Positions 27,794-36,342 of a stretch of DNA of 64,000 nucleotides are shown one piece after another. Origin of the DNA: Rhodospirillales bacterium. GTDB lineage: Bacteria; Pseudomonadota; Alphaproteobacteria; Rhodospirillales; Magnetospirillaceae. The stretch's first letter is position 1. Each line of letters starts with the position of its first letter. The position numbers were made by a program, and so were the translations under genes. The stretch covers positions 52,677 through 116,676 of the forward strand of contig JACFNC010000012.1 in assembly GCA_019455065.1 (NCBI GenBank), given 5' to 3'. The notes under the pieces are model-generated. The model worked only from the letters and a program-made list of their open reading frames with translations, had not been told where the DNA came from and searched no databases.

Positions 27794-28666
27794 TCAGCGA
27801 CCGGAGATCATGGCGTGCAGGGCGAGAAGGGCGGTCTGGGGCGAACCGTCGGTGTGATGGAGGCCGAACGACCAGCCGATGCGGGTGGTTATGGCCGCGA
27901 TGGCCTCGCGGTGCCGCCGCAATCGCGCCATGTACTCGTCGCGCAGGTCCTCGGCGCGCGTGACCAGATGGTCGGGCTCGCCCTCGAGACCGAAGAAGCG
28001 GATGCGGCCGGCGAACGGCGGGGCCTCCTCGACCGGGTCGAGGACCTGCAGCAGATGCCCCTGCACGCCGCGGCCCGCAAGGTCGCGCAGCCGGGCGTCG
28101 ATGTCCTCGAGCGGGGCCAGGAAATCGCCGACCAGGACGACCTGCGCATGGCGGGGAAAGCGCGTCCGCGAGGGCAGACTCTCCGCGGCCGGCGGACGGG
28201 CGGCCAGCGTGGCCGCAAGGCGCGCGAGGATGGCGCGGCCCATCGCCGGCGGCTCGGTGTCGTCGAGCAGCGCCACCTTCTCGCCGCCGCGCACGAGCAG
28301 CGCGGCGAGGGCCAGCACGAGCAGCATGCCGCGCTCCTGTTTGGTGGGCAGCGAGCGCTCCGAGCGATAGTCCATCGACGGCGAGCGGTCGAGCCATAGC
28401 CATATCGACTGCGCCGCCGCCCATTCATGCTCGCGCACGAACACCGGGTCCGACTTTGCCGACTGGCGCCAGTCGATGCTTTGCACCGGATCGCCGGGCA
28501 GATAGCGGCGGAATTGCCAGAACGATTCCCCCGGCCCCACCCGCCGCCGGCCGTGGATGCCCGCAGAAACGGTGGCGGCAATCCGCTCGGCGGCAACCAG
28601 CAGCGGCGGCAGCGTCGCCGCCAGCTCCTCGGCGGCATGCCGGATGACGGTCACCTCCTCGGCCAT
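27794..28666 (-). CDS. DUF58 domain protein of the MoxR operon
   Basis: A 290-residue protein with the DUF58 signature: GRRRVGPGESFWQFRRYLPG followed by DPVQSIDWRQSAKSDPVFVR. The vWA-type metal site DRSPSMDYR is visible (D-x-S-x-S/M variant). DUF58/vWA proteins are usual partners of MoxR ATPases and probably bring client proteins to the ATPase. Spacing is 4 bases after the moxR stop and 2 bases before the DUF4159 gene, so all four genes are one transcript. Confidence 0.9.
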   Translation of the reverse strand: MAEEVTVIRHAAEELAATLPPLLVAAERIAATVSAGIHGRRRVGPGESFWQFRRYLPGDPVQSIDWRQSAKSDPVFVREHEWAAAQSIWLWLDRSPSMDYRSERSLPTKQERGMLLVLALAALLVRGGEKVALLDDTEPPAMGRAILARLAATLAARPPAAESLPSRTRFPRHAQVVLVGDFLAPLEDIDARLRDLAGRGVQGHLLQVLDPVEEAPPFAGRIRFFGLEGEPDHLVTRAEDLRDEYMARLRRHREAIAAITTRIGWSFGLHHTDGSPQTALLALHAMISGR

Positions 28667-28670
28667 TGCG

Positions 28671-29705
28671 TCACGCGATCGTTCGACACAGCGCCTCTAT
28701 GACGTCGCGCATGCTCACCCCTTCGGCGCGCGCGGCGAAACTCAGCGCCATGCGGTGGCGCAAAACGGGCTGGGCCAGGGCGAGCACGTCGTCCACCGAG
28801 GGCGCCAGCCGGCCGTCGAGCACCGCCCGCGCCCGCGTCGCCAGCATCAGCGCCTGGCTTGCCCGCGGTCCGGGCCCCCAGGCGACATGCCGGCGCACCA
28901 GGTCGATGTCGCTGGCCTCGGGACGGCCGTTGCGCACCACCGTCAGGATCGCCGAGACCACGCTCTCGCCAACCGGGATGCGCCGCACCATCTGCTGCGC
29001 GGCCAGCAGATCTTCGGGACCCATCACGCGCGCCGGCTGCTCCTCGTGGGCGCCGGTGGTGGCCAGCAGCATCTGGCGTTCCGCCTCGATGTCGGGATAG
29101 CCGACGTCGACCTGCATCAGGAACCGGTCGAGCTGCGCCTCGGGCAGCGGATAGGTGCCTTCCTGTTCCAGAGGGTTCTGGGTGGCGAGCACGTGAAACG
29201 GCGAGGGCAGGTCGTGGTAGTGTCCGGCGACGCTGACGCGGCGCTCCTGCATGGCCTGGAGCAGCGCCGACTGCGTGCGCGGGCTGGCGCGGTTGATTTC
29301 GTCGGCCATCAACAACTGGCAGAATACCGGCCCGCGGATGAACCGAAAGGCGCGCGCGCCGGTCTCGCTCTCCTCCAGAACCTCGGACCCCAGGATGTCG
29401 GCCGGCATGAGGTCGGGCGTGAACTGGACCCGCTTGTCGTCAAGGCCGAGAACGGTGCCCAGGGTCTGGACGAGACGGGTCTTGGCCAGCCCGGGCACGC
29501 CGATCAACAGAACGTGACCACCCGCCAGCAGCGTGATAAGAGTTTCGTCTATGACCTCTTGCTGCCCGAAGATGATGCGTCCGATTCGTTCGCGGGCCTC
29601 GGCCAACCGCATGTTGAAACGTTCGAGTTCCTCCACCACCTTTGAGGCAGGAACATCGCCACCGGCCGGGTGGCGAGTGGCTGAAATGGGCGAAGGGGGG
29701 GTCAC
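28671..29705 (-). CDS. moxR: MoxR-family AAA+ ATPase
   Basis: A 344-residue AAA+ ATPase of the MoxR family, chaperone-like remodellers that often mature metalloenzymes or act in stress. Walker A is LLIGVPGLAKTRLVQTL (GxxGxAKT form), Walker B is LLMADEINRASPRTQSALL, sensor 1 is VLATQNPLEQEGTYPLPEAQ and sensor 2 is in GPGPRASQALMLATRARAV. I chose GTG 29705 since GGAGAGG lies just upstream; an open frame continues to 29831 but runs into the divergent gene. Only 37 bases separate this GTG from the divergent DUF1285 ATG, so the two promoters must overlap coding sequence. Confidence 0.92.
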   Translation of the reverse strand: MTPPSPISATRHPAGGDVPASKVVEELERFNMRLAEARERIGRIIFGQQEVIDETLITLLAGGHVLLIGVPGLAKTRLVQTLGTVLGLDDKRVQFTPDLMPADILGSEVLEESETGARAFRFIRGPVFCQLLMADEINRASPRTQSALLQAMQERRVSVAGHYHDLPSPFHVLATQNPLEQEGTYPLPEAQLDRFLMQVDVGYPDIEAERQMLLATTGAHEEQPARVMGPEDLLAAQQMVRRIPVGESVVSAILTVVRNGRPEASDIDLVRRHVAWGPGPRASQALMLATRARAVLDGRLAPSVDDVLALAQPVLRHRMALSFAARAEGVSMRDVIEALCRTIA

Positions 29706-29742
29706 GATGGCCTCTCCACGGCGGTTATTGAATGGCTGACGA

Positions 29743-30282
29743 ATGAGGGAGTCATCCGGTACCAACGCTGCCGACCGTCCCGTCGGGGGCGGTGTCGATT
29801 GCGGCGACCTCAACATCCGAATCGATCGCAACGGAACATGGCATTATCAAGGGTCGCCGATCACCCGCAAAGAAATGGTATGCCTGTTCGCGGGAATCCT
29901 GTCGAAGAGGGCCGACGGTTCGTTCTGGCTGACCACGCCGCACGAAGCCGGGCGAATCGAGGTCGAAGACGTTCCCTTTCTGGCGGTCGAAATGTTCGCC
30001 TCCGGTTGCGGACGGGTCCAGGTGGTCAGCTTCCGGACCAATATCGACGAACTGGTGACAGTCGACGAAGACCATCCGTTGCGAATCGCTTATGATCCTG
30101 GAACCGACGAGCCCGTGCCCTATGTTCTTGTGCGCGACGGTCTGGAAGCCCGATTGACGCGCGCAGTGTATTATGAACTGGTGGCCCGGGGCGTCGAGGA
30201 AAAGGTGGATGGCGAGCCACTGTACGGCATATGGAGCAACGGCACATTCTTTCCCCTCGGCAGGCTGACCGATCCGTCCTGA
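29743..30282 (+). CDS. DUF1285 domain protein
   Basis: A 179-residue protein of the DUF1285 family, which is widespread in alphaproteobacteria and has no firm function. Family features: LNIRIDRNGTWHYQGSPITR, LFAGILSKRADGSFWLTTPH and EAGRIEVEDVPFLAVEM, with a second small domain beginning PYVLVRDGLEARLTRAVYYE. Cytosolic, no membrane segment. The following NUDIX gene overlaps its 3' end. Confidence 0.88.
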   Translation: MRESSGTNAADRPVGGGVDCGDLNIRIDRNGTWHYQGSPITRKEMVCLFAGILSKRADGSFWLTTPHEAGRIEVEDVPFLAVEMFASGCGRVQVVSFRTNIDELVTVDEDHPLRIAYDPGTDEPVPYVLVRDGLEARLTRAVYYELVARGVEEKVDGEPLYGIWSNGTFFPLGRLTDPS

Positions 30283-30902
30283 CCCGCGACGTCGTGGCCC
30301 GGCGCCTGGCGCGCGCGCCGGGCGGAAGCCGGCGGTCGGATGCCGCCACCGCCCGGAGGCTGGGTGCCGACGCCGCCGTGGTCGCCGCGGAGTATCCGCC
30401 GGAGACCCAGCTCGTGCCGGCGGCGGTGCTGGTGCCGCTGGTGGAACGGGACGAGGGGTGGACGGTGCTGCTGACGCAGCGGACGGCGCATCTCTCGCAC
30501 CATGCCGGCCAGATCAGCTTTCCGGGCGGGCGCATCGAGGACGGCGACGAGGACGCGCTGGCCGCGGCGCTACGCGAGACCGAGGAGGAGATCGGCCTGT
30601 CGCGGAACGCCGTCGACCTGCTGGGGTGGCTTGACGACTACGTCACCGGAACCGGCTTCCGGGTGACCCCGGTGGTCGGCCTGATCCGGCCGCCCTTCAC
30701 CCTGGTGCCCGATCCCTTCGAAGTGGCCGACGCCTTCGAGGTGCCGCTGTCCTTTATTCTCGACCCAGGCAATCATCAGCAGTGCAGCCGCGTCTTCGGC
30801 GGCCGCGAGCGCCGCTATTACGCCATGCCCTATGAGGAACGGTTCATCTGGGGCGCGACCGCGGGGATGCTGATCAATCTCTACGAGGTGTTGTCCGATT
30901 GA
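30231..30902 (+). CDS. NUDIX hydrolase, CoA pyrophosphatase type (NudL-like)
   Basis: A 223-residue NUDIX enzyme of the CoA pyrophosphatase group, which cleaves CoA or oxidised CoA to 3',5'-ADP and phosphopantetheine. The UPF0035 signature LTQRTAHLSHHAGQISFPGG immediately precedes the NUDIX box GGRIEDGDEDALAAALRETEEEIG (the glutamates REtxEEIG bind metal). The ATG at 30231 overlaps the DUF1285 gene by 52 bases. A CTG at 30279, overlapping the DUF1285 stop as CTGA, would give the more usual family N-terminus (LTRDVVARRL), so the true start is unsure. Confidence 0.88.
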   Translation: MEQRHILSPRQADRSVLTRDVVARRLARAPGGSRRSDAATARRLGADAAVVAAEYPPETQLVPAAVLVPLVERDEGWTVLLTQRTAHLSHHAGQISFPGGRIEDGDEDALAAALRETEEEIGLSRNAVDLLGWLDDYVTGTGFRVTPVVGLIRPPFTLVPDPFEVADAFEVPLSFILDPGNHQQCSRVFGGRERRYYAMPYEERFIWGATAGMLINLYEVLSD

Positions 30903-31177
30903 CGCGCATCCTCCTGACCTATTTGCTTCCGATCGTCCTGCCGACCCTGCTCTACGTCCTGTGGCTGCGGTTCGTCCAGCGGCGCGCGGCGGCGGCGGGC
31001 CAGCCCGCCCGCGCCTGGGCCGAGGTGCCGTGGGCCTGGCTGTTCGCCGCCGGTCTCGCGCTGGCGGGCATCATCTCCGCGGGCACCCTGGTCATGGGCG
31101 AGAGCGATGAGACGGGCGACTATCGTCCCCCCTATGTCGACGAGCGCGGCAGGGTGGTTCCCGGGCGGTTCGAATGA
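30899..31177 (+). CDS. DUF6111 family small membrane protein
   Basis: A 92-residue protein with two membrane helices (ILLTYLLPIVLPTLLYVLWL and AWLFAAGLALAGIISAGTLV) and an acidic tail with the motif YRPPYVDERGRVVPG. It matches the DUF6111 family, found between the NUDIX and cca genes in Rhodospirillales. It starts at TTG 30899, overlapping the NUDIX stop (TTGA), and its own stop overlaps the cca start (ATGA), so the four genes are tightly coupled. Function is unknown. Confidence 0.82.
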   Translation: MTRILLTYLLPIVLPTLLYVLWLRFVQRRAAAAGQPARAWAEVPWAWLFAAGLALAGIISAGTLVMGESDETGDYRPPYVDERGRVVPGRFE

Positions 31178-32469
31178 CGCTGCAGCCGGTCGGCCAGCTT
31201 ACGCCCCAGCCGTGGATGCGGGCGGAGGAAACGCGCGCCGTCGTCGCCGCCCTGACGGCCGAGGGCGCCGAGGTCCGCTTCGTCGGCGGCTGCGTCCGCG
31301 ACGCGGTGCTGAAGAGGTCGATCAAGGATGTGGACATCGCCACCCACGATCCGCCCGAGCGGGTCATGGCGCTGTTGCGCAAGGCGGGCATCCAGGCCAT
31401 TCCGACGGGCATCGAGCATGGCACCGTCACGGCGGTGGTCGGGCCCTGCCACTTCGAGATCACCACCCTGCGCTGCGACGTTGAAACCTTCGGCCGCAAG
31501 GCGCGCGTCCAGTTCACCGACAGCTGGGCGGCCGACGCGGCGCGCCGCGACTTCACCATCAACGCCTTGTTCGCCGATCCCGAGGGGCGTATCTACGATC
31601 CCTTCGACGGGCTGGCCGATCTCGGGGCGGGGCGGATCCGCTTCGTTGGCGACCCGGTGCAGCGCATCCGCGAGGACGTTTTGCGGCTGCTGCGTTTTTT
31701 CCGCTTCTTCGCCTATTACGGCACGCCGCCGCCCGACGTGGACGCGCTGGCCGCCTGCCGGGCGATGGCGCCGTACCTGCCGCGCCTGTCGGGCGAGCGC
31801 GTTTCGGGCGAGATCATTCGCCTGTTGATGGCGCCGGATCCCGCGTCGGTGCTCCTGCTCATGCAGGGCGAGCGCGTGCTTCCCCACGTGCTCCCCGAGG
31901 CCGCGGAGTTTGGCCGGCTGCGGCTGTTGTCTTGGCTCGAGGGGCGCGGGCTGCGTCTCGACTCGGTGAAGCCCGATCCGATTCGGCGCCTCGCCGCCCT
32001 GCTGCGCACCGATGCCGAGGGGGCTGCCGCGGTGGCTTCGCGCCTGCGGCTGTCGAACGCGCAGACCGACCGTCTGGTCGCGCTGTGCGCACCCGCCGTG
32101 CTTCCCGATGCCGCCATGGATGATCGGGCCGTGCGCCGGGCGCTACGCCGTCTCGGCGCCGACCGCTTCCGCGACCTCGTCCTGATCGCCTGGGCCGGCC
32201 GCAAGGCCGTGGAGGCGCGGCCCCACCCTGGCGAGACCGAGGCCTGGCAACGCCTGCTCGAGATGGCCGACGCTTGGCGTCCGGTCGAACTGCCGGTGCG
32301 GGGGCGCGACGTCCTCGACCTCGGCGTGCCGCGGGGCCCCGAGGTGGGGCGGGTGCTGGGCGAGGTCGAGCGCTGGTGGGAGGATGGCGACTACCGGGCG
32401 AGCCGCGCCGAGACGCTGGAAAAGCTGAATAGTATCGTGAGGGACGGCCGCGGGGAACGGCCGGCCTGA
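31174..32469 (+). CDS. cca: CCA tRNA nucleotidyltransferase / poly(A) polymerase-type enzyme
   Basis: A 431-residue class II nucleotidyltransferase adding CCA to tRNA 3' ends. The head domain has VRFVGGCVRDAVLKRSIKDV and metal aspartates in KDVDIATHDPPERV, then GTVTAVVGPCHFEITTLRCD and RRDFTINALF. The RNA-binding neck follows with GDPVQRIREDVLRLLRFFRF. The C-terminal part resembles alphaproteobacterial CCA enzymes. It overlaps DUF6111 by four bases. In organisms whose tRNA genes encode CCA (as the tRNA-Gln here does) the enzyme repairs ends. Confidence 0.94.
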   Translation: MTLQPVGQLTPQPWMRAEETRAVVAALTAEGAEVRFVGGCVRDAVLKRSIKDVDIATHDPPERVMALLRKAGIQAIPTGIEHGTVTAVVGPCHFEITTLRCDVETFGRKARVQFTDSWAADAARRDFTINALFADPEGRIYDPFDGLADLGAGRIRFVGDPVQRIREDVLRLLRFFRFFAYYGTPPPDVDALAACRAMAPYLPRLSGERVSGEIIRLLMAPDPASVLLLMQGERVLPHVLPEAAEFGRLRLLSWLEGRGLRLDSVKPDPIRRLAALLRTDAEGAAAVASRLRLSNAQTDRLVALCAPAVLPDAAMDDRAVRRALRRLGADRFRDLVLIAWAGRKAVEARPHPGETEAWQRLLEMADAWRPVELPVRGRDVLDLGVPRGPEVGRVLGEVERWWEDGDYRASRAETLEKLNSIVRDGRGERPA

Positions 32470-32474
32470 CCGGG

Positions 32475-33545
32475 TCACAACAGACGCAACTGTTCGCCGG
32501 CTCGGGGCGGCGGCCGGAAGCGATCGACGTTCAGGGGCGGCGGGTCCCGATCGAGGCCGAGGCGCCTTGCCGCCACCCGAAAGCGCTGCGCCAGCAGGTC
32601 GGCGTGCGCGCCGGTTCCGGTCTGGCGCTTGCGCCAGCTTGGATCGTAGAGGCGACCCTCCCGCATCTGCCGGATCAGGCTGGACACGTGGCCGGCCTTT
32701 CCCGGGAAATGGACGCGCAGCCATTCGTCGAACAGGTCGGAGACCTCGAGCGGCAGGCGGATCAGGATGTACCCGGCATGGCGGGCGCCGGCCTCGCGGG
32801 CGGCGGTCAGGATGGCCTCCATCTCGCCATCGGTGATCACGGGTATCAGCGGCGCCACCATTACCGCCGTCGGGATTCCGGCCTCCGCCAGGGCACGGAT
32901 GGTGTCCAGGCGCCTCTGCGGCGTCGCCGCGCGCGGCTCCATGCGCCGGGCCAGCCCCCGGTCCAGTGTGGTGATGGATACCGCGACCCGCACCAGATCA
33001 CGTTCCGCCATCGGGGCCAGCAGGTCGAGATCGCGAAGCACCAAAGCCGATTTGGTGGTGATGGTCAGCGGGTGGCCGAAGGCGGACAGCACCTCGAGGA
33101 TGGCGCGGGTAATGCGCAGTCGGCGCTCCACCGGCTGGTAGGGATCGGTGTTGGTGCCCATCGCGATCGGCAGGCAGCGATAGTTGGGGCGGCGCAACTC
33201 GCGCTCCAGCAGCGAGGCGGCCTCGGGCTTGCACAGCAGACGGCTTTCGAAGTCGAGGCCCGGCGACAGTCCCAGCCAGGCGTGGGTGGGGCGGGCGAAG
33301 CAGTAGACGCAGCCATGCTCGCAGCCGCGGTACGGATTGATGGAACGGTCGAAGCCGACGTCCGGTGAATCGTTGCGGGTGATGACGCTTCGCGTCGCGT
33401 CGGCGGTAACCATGGTGCGCAGCGGCGGGGCCGGTTCGTCATCGGCGGCCCAGCCGTCGTCCTCGGCGACACTGTCCAACTCGTAACGCCCTGGGCGGTT
33501 GCTTAGGGCGCCGCGCGTGCGCTGCTGAGGAATGTCCTGGGCCAT
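32475..33545 (-). CDS. PA0069-family radical SAM protein (SplB-like)
   Basis: A 356-residue radical SAM protein related to spore photoproduct lyase. The iron-sulfur motif is CEHGCVYCFARPTHAW (CxxxCxxC), preceded by GFDRSINPYRGCEHGC. LPIAMGTNTDPYQPVERRL and VMVAPLIPVITDGEMEAIL are typical of the PA0069 family; its reaction is unknown. The start is unsure: ATG 33545 (MAQDIPQQRTRGALSNRPGR) resembles relatives, but its GGAGG is only one base away, and ATG 33575 has no ribosome binding site. Convergent with cca (5 bases between stops). Confidence 0.85.
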   Translation of the reverse strand: MAQDIPQQRTRGALSNRPGRYELDSVAEDDGWAADDEPAPPLRTMVTADATRSVITRNDSPDVGFDRSINPYRGCEHGCVYCFARPTHAWLGLSPGLDFESRLLCKPEAASLLERELRRPNYRCLPIAMGTNTDPYQPVERRLRITRAILEVLSAFGHPLTITTKSALVLRDLDLLAPMAERDLVRVAVSITTLDRGLARRMEPRAATPQRRLDTIRALAEAGIPTAVMVAPLIPVITDGEMEAILTAAREAGARHAGYILIRLPLEVSDLFDEWLRVHFPGKAGHVSSLIRQMREGRLYDPSWRKRQTGTGAHADLLAQRFRVAARRLGLDRDPPPLNVDRFRPPPRAGEQLRLL

Positions 33546-33595
33546 GCCTCCGGATATCGGATTGACCCGGAACATTTCAAGAACAAATCACCAAA

Positions 33596-35341
33596 TCAGG
33601 CTGGAACCTTCTCCTCGGGGGATGAAAGATCCGCGAAACGCTCGATGATCTGGAGCATCCCGAGTGCGATCTCGCGTTCGCCCATGATCACCGCGTCGGC
33701 CCCTCGGCCCTTGAGATAGTCAACCTCGGCGTCGGAGTGGGCGCGGGCGACGATCGCCAGGGAGGGATTGGCGGCGCGCGCCTGCTGAATCACCTGCCCG
33801 GCCTCGAAGGCGTTCGGAATGGCGATGACGAGGTGGCGCGCCGCCGCCAGATTGGCGGCCTCGATGACATCGGTGCGGGCCGCGTTGCCGATGATCGTTT
33901 CGATGCCCTGCTCGCGCAACTTGGCAACCACCAGATCGGCATCCTCGATGACCAGGAATGGGCGTTCGGAAACGCGCAGGGCTTCGCCGACCAGTCCGCC
34001 CACCCTGCCGAAACCGACCAAAACGACATGGTCCTGCAGGGCGGTCGCAACGGGTTTGTCGGCAATAGGCTCGCTGGCGGGCGACGGCGCGGCCGGCGCT
34101 TCGGGGCTTCCGGCGGGCTGGCCACGAGTCAGCAACTGCTGCAAGCGGCCGCAGGATGCGAACGCCAGGGGGTTGATCAGAATCGACAGGATCGCACCCG
34201 CGAGGACGAGGTCGCGGCCCTGTTCAGGCAGCAGGTTCAAGGTGACCCCAAGCCCGGCAAGGATGAAGGAGAATTCCCCGATCTGCGCCAGGCTGGCCGA
34301 TATCGTAAGGGCGGTCGATATCGGATGGCGGAAGGCGCGCACGATCAGGAAGGCGGCCGCCGACTTGCCGATCACGATGATGAACACGGTCGCGATCACC
34401 GGCAAAGGATCACGAATGACGATGGCCGGATCGAACAGCATGCCGACCGAAACGAAGAACAGGACCGCGAAGGCGTCCCGCAGCGGCAGCGAATCCTCGG
34501 CGGCACGGTGGCTCAGCTCGGATTCGCTCAAGATCATGCCCGCAAAGAACGCTCCCAGTGCCAGCGACACCCCGAACAGCTTGGCCGATCCGAACGCCAC
34601 CCCCAGCGCGATTGCCAGCACCGCAAGCCGGAACAGCTCGCGCGAACCCGAGTGGGCCACCACATGCAGGGCCCATGGAATGACGCGGCGTCCGACGATG
34701 ACCATGGTCGCGAAAAACGCGGCCACCTTGGCTGCGGTCACGATGAGGACACCCCAGACGCCCATGCCGAGCCATGTGGCGATCGGGTCGTCGCCGACGC
34801 CGCCCGCGTTGCCGCCCATGAGGCCGGCGAGCGGCGGAAGGAGGACCAGGGTCAGGACCATGGCCAGATCCTCGACGATCAGCCAGCCGACGGCGATGCG
34901 CCCGCGCTCGGTGTCGATGAGTCGCCGCTCCTGGATGGCCCGCAGCAGCACCACCGTGCTCGCCACCGACAGCGCCAGACCGAACACCACGCCGGCGCCC
35001 GCCGACCACCCCAGCCACAGGGCAAGCCCCATCCCCATCGCGGTGGCAACGGCGATCTGGACGACGGCGCCGGGCACCGCGATGGAACGCACCGACAACA
35101 AGTCTTTGAGCGAGAAGTGCAAACCCACTCCGAACATCAGCAGGATCACGCCGAGTTCGGCCAGTTCGGGGGCGAGAACCTGATCGGCCACGAAGCCGGG
35201 GGTATGTGGGCCGACGACGACGCCGGCGACGAGATAGCCGACCAACGGCGGTATCCGCAGCTTGTTGGCCACGGCGCCGAAGATGAAGGCGAGGCCCAGG
35301 CCGGCTACGATCGTGGCGATGAGCGGGGTCTCATGCGGCAT
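33596..35341 (-). CDS. CPA2-family K+(Na+)/H+ antiporter with RCK/TrkA-N domain (YbaL/RosB-like)
   Basis: A 581-residue cation:proton antiporter. About 12 membrane helices span residues 5-400, starting LIATIVAGLGLAFIFGAVAN and including GVGLHFSLKDLLSV and GAFFAGMILSESELSHRA, which is typical of the CPA2 KefB/YbaL branch. A TrkA-N (RCK) Rossmann domain begins at DHVVLVGFGRVGGLVGEALR and has VIEDADLVVAKLREQG. It binds NAD(H) or nucleotide and gates transport. The neighbours are a universal stress protein and a P-type ATPase on the same strand, suggesting an ion-homeostasis and stress group. Confidence 0.92.
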   Translation of the reverse strand: MPHETPLIATIVAGLGLAFIFGAVANKLRIPPLVGYLVAGVVVGPHTPGFVADQVLAPELAELGVILLMFGVGLHFSLKDLLSVRSIAVPGAVVQIAVATAMGMGLALWLGWSAGAGVVFGLALSVASTVVLLRAIQERRLIDTERGRIAVGWLIVEDLAMVLTLVLLPPLAGLMGGNAGGVGDDPIATWLGMGVWGVLIVTAAKVAAFFATMVIVGRRVIPWALHVVAHSGSRELFRLAVLAIALGVAFGSAKLFGVSLALGAFFAGMILSESELSHRAAEDSLPLRDAFAVLFFVSVGMLFDPAIVIRDPLPVIATVFIIVIGKSAAAFLIVRAFRHPISTALTISASLAQIGEFSFILAGLGVTLNLLPEQGRDLVLAGAILSILINPLAFASCGRLQQLLTRGQPAGSPEAPAAPSPASEPIADKPVATALQDHVVLVGFGRVGGLVGEALRVSERPFLVIEDADLVVAKLREQGIETIIGNAARTDVIEAANLAAARHLVIAIPNAFEAGQVIQQARAANPSLAIVARAHSDAEVDYLKGRGADAVIMGEREIALGMLQIIERFADLSSPEEKVPA

Positions 35342-35424
35342 GTCGCAGCTTCTACCTCAACGAGAATACGGAACGGACGGCAACGTAACGCCCGATTGCG
35401 TCTGGAACATGGCGGGAAAGGCCC

Positions 35425-36327
35425 TCAGGAGGCCTCGGCGGATGCTGAAGGCTCGCGCACGACCAGGGCGTCACAGGCCATCCGGCCCAGAATCTCGTTG
35501 GCAGTGTTGCCGATCAGGAGGTCGAGCGCCGCGCTCCGGCCTTTGGCACCGAGCACCACAAGGTCGACCCCGAACTCCTGCACGTATTCGCGAAGCAGTT
35601 CCGCCGGCATTCCGCTTTCGACGACCGGAGTGATCGCGCTTCGCGCCTCGGGCGTCATGTCAACGCCGGCCAGGAACTCCAGGCTGTCCTTGAGCGCGAC
35701 CTGCCGGTACTGGCGGCGATAATTCACGTCATCGGACACCAACCCCGAGAAGGGGGCCTCGTAGGCATGGAACAGGACCAGTCGGCTGCCGGGAAACCAC
35801 TTCGCGGTGTTTTCCAAGGCGTGGCGCGATGCGTCCGAGAAGTCGGTGGCGCAGACCACGTTGCGGTAGTCGTGGCGGGGCCTGCCCTTCACGATGAGGA
35901 CCGGCACCGTGGAACGGCGCAACAGGCGATTCACCGTGGTTCCAAGACTGAACCGCCCCAATGCCTCGTCACGCGCGATCCCGGTGACGATAAGGTCCGC
36001 GCCGTGCGCCTTGGCGACGCGTGCGATGGTTTCCGCAGGCTCGCCCTCTTCTACGAGGACGGTGGCGGACGATTCCGCATCGTCCATGTCGGCGCGGAGT
36101 TGACGTTCGGCAAGCCGAACGGGATCGGTCGATTGTCGCCAGGACGGCAGAAGCGTGGCAAAGGCGGGGTTGTCAGCGGGCTCGACCACGGTCAGGGCGA
36201 CCAGCCGGGCGCCCCACTGCGCCGCGAGCCGCACGGCCCGGTCCAGCGCGCGGTCGCAGCGCGCGCTCAGGTCGGTCGCAAGCAGGATCGTCCGGGGGGT
36301 ATAGGCGGGTTGCGGCTCGTCCGTCAT
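35425..36327 (-). CDS. Tandem-domain universal stress protein
   Basis: A 300-residue protein with two UspA domains. Domain 1 starts RTILLATDLSARCDRALDRA and ends with GADLIVTGIARDEALGRFSL then GTTVNRLLRRSTVPVLIVKG. Domain 2 starts RNVVCATDFSDASRHALENT and ends GVDLVVLGAKGRSAALDLLI then GNTANEILGRMACDALVV. The second domain keeps the G-x2-G-x9-G(S/T)-like nucleotide-binding pattern (GAKGRS...GNTANEIL), so ATP may be bound. ATG 36327 has GGAGGA upstream. It lies 15 bases after the P-type ATPase stop, so they are likely co-transcribed and stress-induced. Confidence 0.9.
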   Translation of the reverse strand: MTDEPQPAYTPRTILLATDLSARCDRALDRAVRLAAQWGARLVALTVVEPADNPAFATLLPSWRQSTDPVRLAERQLRADMDDAESSATVLVEEGEPAETIARVAKAHGADLIVTGIARDEALGRFSLGTTVNRLLRRSTVPVLIVKGRPRHDYRNVVCATDFSDASRHALENTAKWFPGSRLVLFHAYEAPFSGLVSDDVNYRRQYRQVALKDSLEFLAGVDMTPEARSAITPVVESGMPAELLREYVQEFGVDLVVLGAKGRSAALDLLIGNTANEILGRMACDALVVREPSASAEAS

Positions 36328-36342
36328 CAACTGTCCTCCCTC

